Shown here piece by piece: positions 13,504-17,064 of a stretch of DNA of 17,064 nucleotides (position 1 is the first letter of the stretch; each line of letters opens with the position of its first letter). The notes under the pieces were generated by a model, which did no database searches, was not told where the DNA came from, and saw nothing but the letters and a program-made list of their open reading frames with translations. Source of the DNA: Methanobacteriota archaeon. GTDB taxonomy: Archaea > Thermoplasmatota > Thermoplasmata > RBG-16-68-12. Both the position numbers and the translations under genes were made by a program. The DNA lies in assembly GCA_005878635.1 (NCBI GenBank), contig VBLS01000010.1, positions 1 through 17,064 of the forward strand. Reading direction: 5' to 3'.

Positions 13504-14960
13504 CCTTTCACGACCCCCAGAGGGACCATCCGGGCGACGATCTTCGTCAGGCCCGCTCCTTCGGCGACTCGGACGACGTCCTCCACGTTCTTGTAGGCAC
13601 CGGGGGCCTCTTCGACGATCCCCGCGCGGGACGCCGCGTGGACGTAGATCCCGCGCCGCTCGAGGGACTGGAGGACCTCGCTCGGCGAATAAGCCCGCGT
13701 CGCGGCCTTCCGCGACATCTGGCGGCCGGCCCCGTGGCAGCTGGAGCCGAACGATTGTTCCATCGCGGCCGGCTGGCCGACGAGGACGAAGGAGCAGGTG
13801 CCCATGTCGCCGGGGATGAGGACAGGTTGCCCCACGTCCCGGTAGGTCGCCGGCGTCTCCGGGTGACCGGCCGGGAAGGCCCGGGTGGCACCCTTGCGGT
13901 GCACGAGGACCTTGCGCCGACCGCCCTCCGCGACGTGTTCCTCGACCTTGCCGATGTTGTGACACACGTCGTAGACGATCCCCATCCCGAGGGCGTCCGC
14001 GGGACGCCCGAGGACGTCCGCGAAGGCGTTCCGCACCCCGAAGGTGATCAGCTGCCGGTTGTTCCACGCGAAGTTCGCGCCGCAGCACATGGCCTTCCAG
14101 TAGTCCTGTCCTTCCTTCGAGCCGATGGGGGCGCAGGCCAACTGTAGGTCGGGCAACTCGATCTTCTCCCGCTTCACGACCCGTTCGCATACGTCGATGT
14201 AGTCCGTCGCGATCTGGTGTCCGAACCCCCGGGACCCGGTGTGCACCATGATCGCCACGCTCCCGACCGATTCGAGCCCGAACGCCTTGGCGGCGCGTTC
14301 ATCGTACACCCGGTCGACCTTCTGGATTTCCACGAAATGGTTGCCCGCCCCCAGGCTGCCCACCTGGTCCTTGCCCCGCGTGGTGGCGCGGTCGCTGACC
14401 CGGGAGAAGTCGGCGTCCGGCAGGCGACCTTTCGCCTCGATTTGGTCGGGATCCTCTGGCCACGCGTACCCTTTCCCGACCGACCACTCGATTCCGTCCG
14501 TCGCCATCTTCGACAAGTCCTGTCGCGAGATCTTCACCAGACCTCCCTCGCCGACGCCGCTCGGGACGTTCTTGAAGCAGGCGTCCGTCAAGGCCCGAAG
14601 GTGCGGCCTCACCTCGGATTCCGTCAGGTTCGTCCGGATGAGCCGTACACCGCAGTTGATGTCGTATCCGATCCCGCCCGGGGAAATCACCCCGTCCTCG
14701 TAGTCGAACGCGGCGACCCCGCCGATTGGAAATCCATAGCCCCAGTGAATGTCGGGCATCGCCATCGATTGGCCGACGATCCCCGGCATCGTCGCCACGT
14801 TGGCGACCTGTTCCGGAGCCCGGTCTTGGCGGAGCAGCGCGAGCAACGGCTCATCGATGAAGATGAGGCCGTCCGTCCGCATTTCACGTTTGTAGGTCCG
14901 CGGAATCTGGTATCGAAAGCGGTCCACCTTTTCCAAGGGACCGTTCCAGCCGTCGACCAT
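13500..14960 (-). CDS. rtcB: RtcB RNA-splicing ligase
   Basis: RtcB joins 2',3'-cyclic phosphate and 5'-OH RNA ends using GTP and Mn2+, chiefly tRNA exon halves after intron removal. The 486-residue protein aligns with the Pyrococcus enzyme at an offset of about 5: D100 and C103 (GYDINCGVRL), H208 (GAGNHFVEIQ), H240 (HTGSRGFGH), H334 (CHNIGK), and H409 (SSCHGAGR), the residue that takes GMP. All metal and guanylylation residues are present. There is no intein, although some archaeal rtcB genes carry one. The ATG at 14960 (MVDGWNGPLEKVDRF) fits the family; GTG at 14966 is an alternative closer to the TATA distance. The frame is open back to 16139 only as a shadow. Its stop overlaps the archaemetzincin start. 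Confidence 0.96.
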   Translation of the reverse strand: MVDGWNGPLEKVDRFRYQIPRTYKREMRTDGLIFIDEPLLALLRQDRAPEQVANVATMPGIVGQSMAMPDIHWGYGFPIGGVAAFDYEDGVISPGGIGYDINCGVRLIRTNLTESEVRPHLRALTDACFKNVPSGVGEGGLVKISRQDLSKMATDGIEWSVGKGYAWPEDPDQIEAKGRLPDADFSRVSDRATTRGKDQVGSLGAGNHFVEIQKVDRVYDERAAKAFGLESVGSVAIMVHTGSRGFGHQIATDYIDVCERVVKREKIELPDLQLACAPIGSKEGQDYWKAMCCGANFAWNNRQLITFGVRNAFADVLGRPADALGMGIVYDVCHNIGKVEEHVAEGGRRKVLVHRKGATRAFPAGHPETPATYRDVGQPVLIPGDMGTCSFVLVGQPAAMEQSFGSSCHGAGRQMSRKAATRAYSPSEVLQSLERRGIYVHAASRAGIVEEAPGAYKNVEDVVRVAEGAGLTKIVARMVPLGVVKG

Positions 14961-14994
14961 TGGCACCGGGAGGAGGAACAAACGGAAGAGTGCA

Positions 14995-15002
14995 CATAAA
15001 CG
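14995..15002 (-). promoter_or_regulatory. TATA-like box for rtcB
   Basis: The minus strand reads CGTTTATG, centred about 32 nt upstream of the GTG at 14966 and 38 nt upstream of the ATG at 14960. The RNA start should fall close to 14972. Confidence 0.5.
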
Positions 15003-15031
15003 TTCTTGCGTCCTTTGAGAGGCAGTCGCAA

Positions 15032-15039
15032 AGTATATG
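15032..15039 (+). promoter_or_regulatory. Plus-strand TATA-like box in the rtcB-agmatinase gap
   Basis: AGTATATG faces away from rtcB into a stretch with no convincing protein gene. It predicts a transcript beginning near 15058-15064. An ATG at 15057 opens a 57-codon frame (MPRVGTSSG, ending at 15230), so a leaderless small protein is an alternative to an RNA gene. Confidence 0.45.
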
Positions 15040-15059
15040 GTCGGCCATGTCATCGTATG

Positions 15060-15213
15060 CCACGGGTTGGGACGAGCTCGGGGACCACTGCTCTCGCGCC
15101 GCCTTCGGGTGGGCATATGCGGCCGGGATTCGCGGGCCGAGGAAACCCTGATGCGGGGGAGGGATCGGGGACGATGCGGCCCGGCGAGCGGCCTGAGCTC
15201 GTCGCTCCCTTTT
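15060..15213 (+). ncRNA. Candidate structured small RNA (no known family recognised)
   Basis: The roughly 300-nt gap between rtcB and agmatinase contains no recognisable protein gene. Downstream of the plus-strand TATA-like box, GACGAGCTC (15071-15079) pairs perfectly with GAGCTCGTC (15195-15203), which could close an RNA of about 135-150 nt. Inside are a TTCG-capped hairpin (GCCGCC/GGTGGGC, about 15099-15114) and CGGCC/GGCCG (about 15120-15139). A short T run (CTTTTC, 15209-15214) follows the closing helix. I could not match it to RNase P RNA, SRP RNA or a clean box C/D or H/ACA guide. Six of the nine closing bases (GAGCTC) are a palindrome, which weakens the pairing evidence. The alternative is a 57-residue leaderless ORF of low-complexity sequence. 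Confidence 0.3.
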
Positions 15214-15228
15214 CCCTGAGACGCAATT

Positions 15229-15254
15229 GACCGGCCTTCAGAGGGAGACCGGTC
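15229..15254. repeat. Inverted repeat after the agmatinase gene
   Basis: GACCGG (15229-15234) and CCGGTC (15249-15254) form a 6-bp stem around a 14-nt loop. It sits 14 nt beyond the agmatinase stop codon on the minus strand. No T run follows on that strand, so a terminator role is doubtful. Confidence 0.35.
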
Positions 15255-15268
15255 CTTCGACGGACGCC

Positions 15269-16126
15269 CTAGGCGCGGGCCTCGCCGATGCCCATGATCG
15301 CTTCGCGAATGAGGCGCGCCCCGAGCAATGCCGTCTGGCCGAAGTCCCAGGCGGGGCTGACTTCGTTTAGGTCCATGCCAACCAGATGCGGAGCCAGCAT
15401 GCCCACCAGCGTCTTCACCTGGAAGGGCGAGAGGCCGAACGGCTCCGGGTTCCCGACCGCGGGGGCGTACGCGGGATCCACTCCGTCCATATCGACCGTC
15501 AGATAGATCTTGTCCCGGTTGACCGCCTTGAGCGCCCGCTCGGCTCCCCACGTCATGCCCCGATCGTGGATATCGTACACGCTGACATAGGTGAGGCCCA
15601 ACCGTTCGAGGTCTTCCCGTTCCTGGCGGCTGTACGAACGGACGCCCAGGTACACGATATGCTCCACGCCGACGTGGTCCGCGATCCGGCGAGCGCTGCA
15701 GGCGTGCGACCAGGAATCGTTCAGGTAGGAGTCGCGGAAATCCAGGTGGGCGTCGATCCCGAGGACGCCGATATCTTTGGGGAACGCGCGGACGACCGCA
15801 GGCGCGAGGCTGTGCTCGCCGCCGATGACGATCGGAATCTTCCCCGCGCCGACGATGTCGGAGGCCCGCTGGGTGACGCCCGCGACCATGTCGACGGTGG
15901 GACCGTACGCCGGGGTATCGCCGAGGTCGGCGACGGGGACGTCGAGCAAGTCCCGCTGGTGATCCATCATGTAGGTCTCGAAGTTGTACGAGGCTTCCCG
16001 GATCGCACGCGGTGCGAACCGAGACCCGCCGCGGAAGGAGCAGGTGTGATCGTAGGGCACGCCGAACAGGGCGATGCGGGCGGCGTCGTACTTCGCGACG
16101 GCGTCCGCGAAGTGGGGCGCGGCCAT
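15269..16126 (-). CDS. speB: Agmatinase-like ureohydrolase
   Basis: This is a binuclear manganese hydrolase of the arginase/agmatinase family, predicted to convert agmatine to putrescine and urea. The 285-residue protein has the metal ligands in the expected motifs: H105 (GGEHS), D125, H127 and D129 (DAHLDFRD), and D212 and D214 (TVDMDGVDP). S140-H141-A-C is the substrate-loop motif, and a late glutamate (DLNEVSP) matches the catalytic-site acid. Archaeal length and the APAVGNPEPFGL segment support agmatinase over arginase, but the substrate is inferred. A TATA-like box 27 nt upstream suggests its own leaderless transcript. The gene lies 43 nt downstream of aIF5A on the same strand, a suggestive pairing because polyamine or agmatine supplies the aminobutyl group for hypusine formation. 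Confidence 0.9.
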   Translation of the reverse strand: MAAPHFADAVAKYDAARIALFGVPYDHTCSFRGGSRFAPRAIREASYNFETYMMDHQRDLLDVPVADLGDTPAYGPTVDMVAGVTQRASDIVGAGKIPIVIGGEHSLAPAVVRAFPKDIGVLGIDAHLDFRDSYLNDSWSHACSARRIADHVGVEHIVYLGVRSYSRQEREDLERLGLTYVSVYDIHDRGMTWGAERALKAVNRDKIYLTVDMDGVDPAYAPAVGNPEPFGLSPFQVKTLVGMLAPHLVGMDLNEVSPAWDFGQTALLGARLIREAIMGIGEARA

Positions 16127-16148
16127 CCGGAGGCCGCAACGGCGTGGG

Positions 16149-16156
16149 CTTATTTG
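16149..16156 (-). promoter_or_regulatory. TATA-like box for agmatinase
   Basis: The minus strand reads CAAATAAG, centred about 27 nt upstream of the ATG at 16126, within the 43-nt gap after aIF5A. Agmatinase can therefore be transcribed independently as well as by read-through. Confidence 0.5.
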
Positions 16157-16169
16157 AGGACGAGGCCCC

Positions 16170-16556
16170 TCAATTCGTCGTCAGCTGGCGGCGGCCGAGC
16201 GTCTCCATGTACATGACCTCTTGGCCCGGCTGGATTTTTCCTTGCAACCCCTCCGGCACGGGAAGCTCGAACGTCTGGTACGTGGACATGTCCATGAGCT
16301 GTACGACGTTGCCGCGCATCGACAGGATCTGCGCCTTCCTCTTGTCGATCATCGGGACGCGGACCTTGTGGGTCACGGGGTGGACGATCGATCGCTTCTG
16401 ACCGTCGAAAAGGCCGACCACCTCGAGGCGGGCCTTCGCCTCGCCGTGTTTCCCGGGCTTCGAGGTCTGGATGCTGAGGATCCGACACGGTTCGTCATCG
16501 ACGACGATGTACCGGTTCACTTTGAGTTCCCGGATCTCCGCCTGCTCCCACGACAT
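16170..16556 (-). CDS. Translation factor aIF5A
   Basis: aIF5A binds the ribosomal E site and relieves stalling, notably at proline-rich stretches, and it needs a hypusine or deoxyhypusine modification. The 128-residue protein has the SH3-like N-terminal domain with the modification loop TSKPGKHGEAKAR, in which K36 is the modified lysine, and a C-terminal OB-fold domain (about 68-128). Length and motif are typical of archaea. The start ATG has GGAG about 7 nt upstream and a TATA-like box about 36 nt upstream, implying a short leader. Nop5 ends 45 nt upstream in the same direction and agmatinase begins 43 nt downstream. Deoxyhypusine synthase is not in the window. Confidence 0.96.
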   Translation of the reverse strand: MSWEQAEIRELKVNRYIVVDDEPCRILSIQTSKPGKHGEAKARLEVVGLFDGQKRSIVHPVTHKVRVPMIDKRKAQILSMRGNVVQLMDMSTYQTFELPVPEGLQGKIQPGQEVMYMETLGRRQLTTN

Positions 16557-16587
16557 CGAGATTCTCCGGCGGCGATACTGGCAGTTG

Positions 16588-16596
16588 CTTAAAATG
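16588..16596 (-). promoter_or_regulatory. TATA-like box for aIF5A
   Basis: The minus strand reads CATTTTAAG, centred about 36 nt upstream of the ATG at 16556. It leaves a leader of roughly 8-10 nt that would include the GGAG site. Confidence 0.45.
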
Positions 16597-16601
16597 TTTC
16601 C

Positions 16602-17064
16602 TCAGCGGCGCCGACCTTTTCGCGATCCATGTTTCTTTCGCGGCGGATTCCGAGCCGGACGAACCGGTGGCTCGGCCTTGCGCCGACGGATTTCTTCGAC
16701 GGACGCATCCAAGTCGCGGAGGAGGTCCGGCGCGATGTGTCGCTTCGTGTAGGCGTCGGCGCGCGCGGCCATCGAGATGCGACCGGCGAGCATTCGCGCG
16801 AGGGCCCCCCGCTGCCACCTCGGGGCGCGGTGGACGAGGGGATGTTGGAAGAGCACTCCATGTTTCGGAGGCCGCGACCCGGTCCGCAGATGCCGGAAGA
16901 GAGCGCGCTCCGCTCCCAGCAATTGGACGGTGCCCGTCGGAGCGCGAGCGAGTTCCTCGACGCCTCCCGCCAACGTGACGAGCCGCGCGGCGATGAGGGG
17001 TCCCGCGAGCTCGGACACATTCGGCGCGAGCTCTCGGACGGATCGCTCTACATACGCTTCGATG
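16602..17064 (-). CDS. nop5: Nop5/Nop56-family protein, C-terminal part (5' end outside window)
   Basis: Nop5 is the scaffold of archaeal box C/D ribonucleoprotein complexes. It bridges L7Ae-bound guide RNA and the methyltransferase fibrillarin for 2'-O-methylation of rRNA and tRNA. About 153 C-terminal residues are visible, entering as IEAYVERSVRELAPNVSELAG. The Nop domain is unmistakable: LVTLAGGVEELARAPTGTVQ, LLGAERALFRHLRTG, and PPKHGVLFQHPLVHRAPRWQ. The coding frame runs open to the window edge, and the apparent starts inside it (for example GTG at 17018) are internal. The protein ends in a strongly basic tail (RKKHGSRKGRRR), common for this family. In many archaea fibrillarin follows nop5; here aIF5A follows instead. 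Confidence 0.95.
   Translation of the reverse strand, partial: IEAYVERSVRELAPNVSELAGPLIAARLVTLAGGVEELARAPTGTVQLLGAERALFRHLRTGSRPPKHGVLFQHPLVHRAPRWQRGALARMLAGRISMAARADAYTKRHIAPDLLRDLDASVEEIRRRKAEPPVRPARNPPRKKHGSRKGRRR

Noticed and set aside
13504..14190. Longer archaemetzincin N-terminus
   Set aside because: The extension is read out of frame through rtcB and is Arg/Gly-rich. The family N-terminus matches the TTG start at 13503.
13500..14960. Intein in rtcB, as known in some archaea
   Set aside because: The RtcB sequence is continuous through all active-site motifs with normal length.
15140..15200. Box C/D guide RNA (TGATGC, CGATGC, CTGA elements)
   Set aside because: The elements deviate from the RUGAUGA/CUGA consensus and lack the proper paired C'/D' layout.
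14961..16139. 393-codon N-terminal extension of rtcB
   Set aside because: It lies antisense-free but in another frame through agmatinase, with low-complexity Arg/Pro sequence. RtcB homologues start at about 14960 and a TATA-like box lies just upstream.
1..17064. CRISPR arrays, insertion sequences, phage genes or attachment sites
   Set aside because: I saw no regular direct repeats with spacers, no transposase or integrase motif, and no direct repeat flanking the tRNA gene. The only mobile element supported is the intein.

Overview
The window is a gene-dense, GC-rich stretch of an archaeal chromosome. The archaeal marks are an alpha-NAC, the ribosome-recycling ATPase ABCE1, aIF5A with its hypusine-site lysine, Nop5, archaemetzincin, an RtcB RNA ligase of the archaeal type, and a tRNA gene without an encoded CCA. 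TATA-like boxes sit about 27 nt upstream of start codons, which implies mostly leaderless transcripts. I cannot assign a lineage firmly. A high-GC member of the Thermoplasmatota or a neighbouring euryarchaeal group is a guess.

Layout. Positions 1-545 hold the 3' end of a membrane-anchored surface protein with tandem beta repeats, followed by a hairpin terminator. A minus-strand pair (468-1153) encodes alpha-NAC and a small two-helix membrane protein. Divergent from it is ABCE1 (1260-4172). Its iron-sulfur domain is interrupted in frame by a 372-residue intein with a LAGLIDADG homing endonuclease domain (1425-2540). This is the most striking feature of the window: the intein splits the second ferredoxin motif, and its +1 cysteine is itself a cluster ligand. 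Next come dihydroorotase and an AMMECR1-domain protein (4179-6036, minus), a CBS/zinc-ribbon protein (6144-6677, plus), a V4R plus Roadblock gene pair (6753-7516, plus) and tRNA-Val(UAC) (7561-7633).

A minus-strand block follows, with a four-helix membrane protein, a calcineurin-like phosphoesterase and bifunctional NAD(P)HX epimerase/dehydratase (7658-10283). Opposite it are a Ca2+/H+ antiporter-type exchanger and an MFS transporter (10342-12622). The right side is all minus strand: an MTH1187-type thiamine-binding-like protein, archaemetzincin overlapping rtcB, agmatinase, aIF5A, and the C-terminal part of Nop5 running off the edge. Between rtcB and agmatinase lies a stretch of about 300 nt without a convincing protein gene. 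It holds a plus-strand TATA box and self-complementary segments that may be a small RNA gene.

How the genes relate. Many are translation or RNA functions (NAC, ABCE1, tRNA-Val, RtcB, aIF5A, Nop5), scattered in short transcription units rather than one operon. Agmatinase next to aIF5A fits a link between polyamine metabolism and hypusine modification. First genes of transcription units tend to have a TATA box at leaderless distance, while several internal genes have a Shine-Dalgarno sequence and overlap the gene before them.
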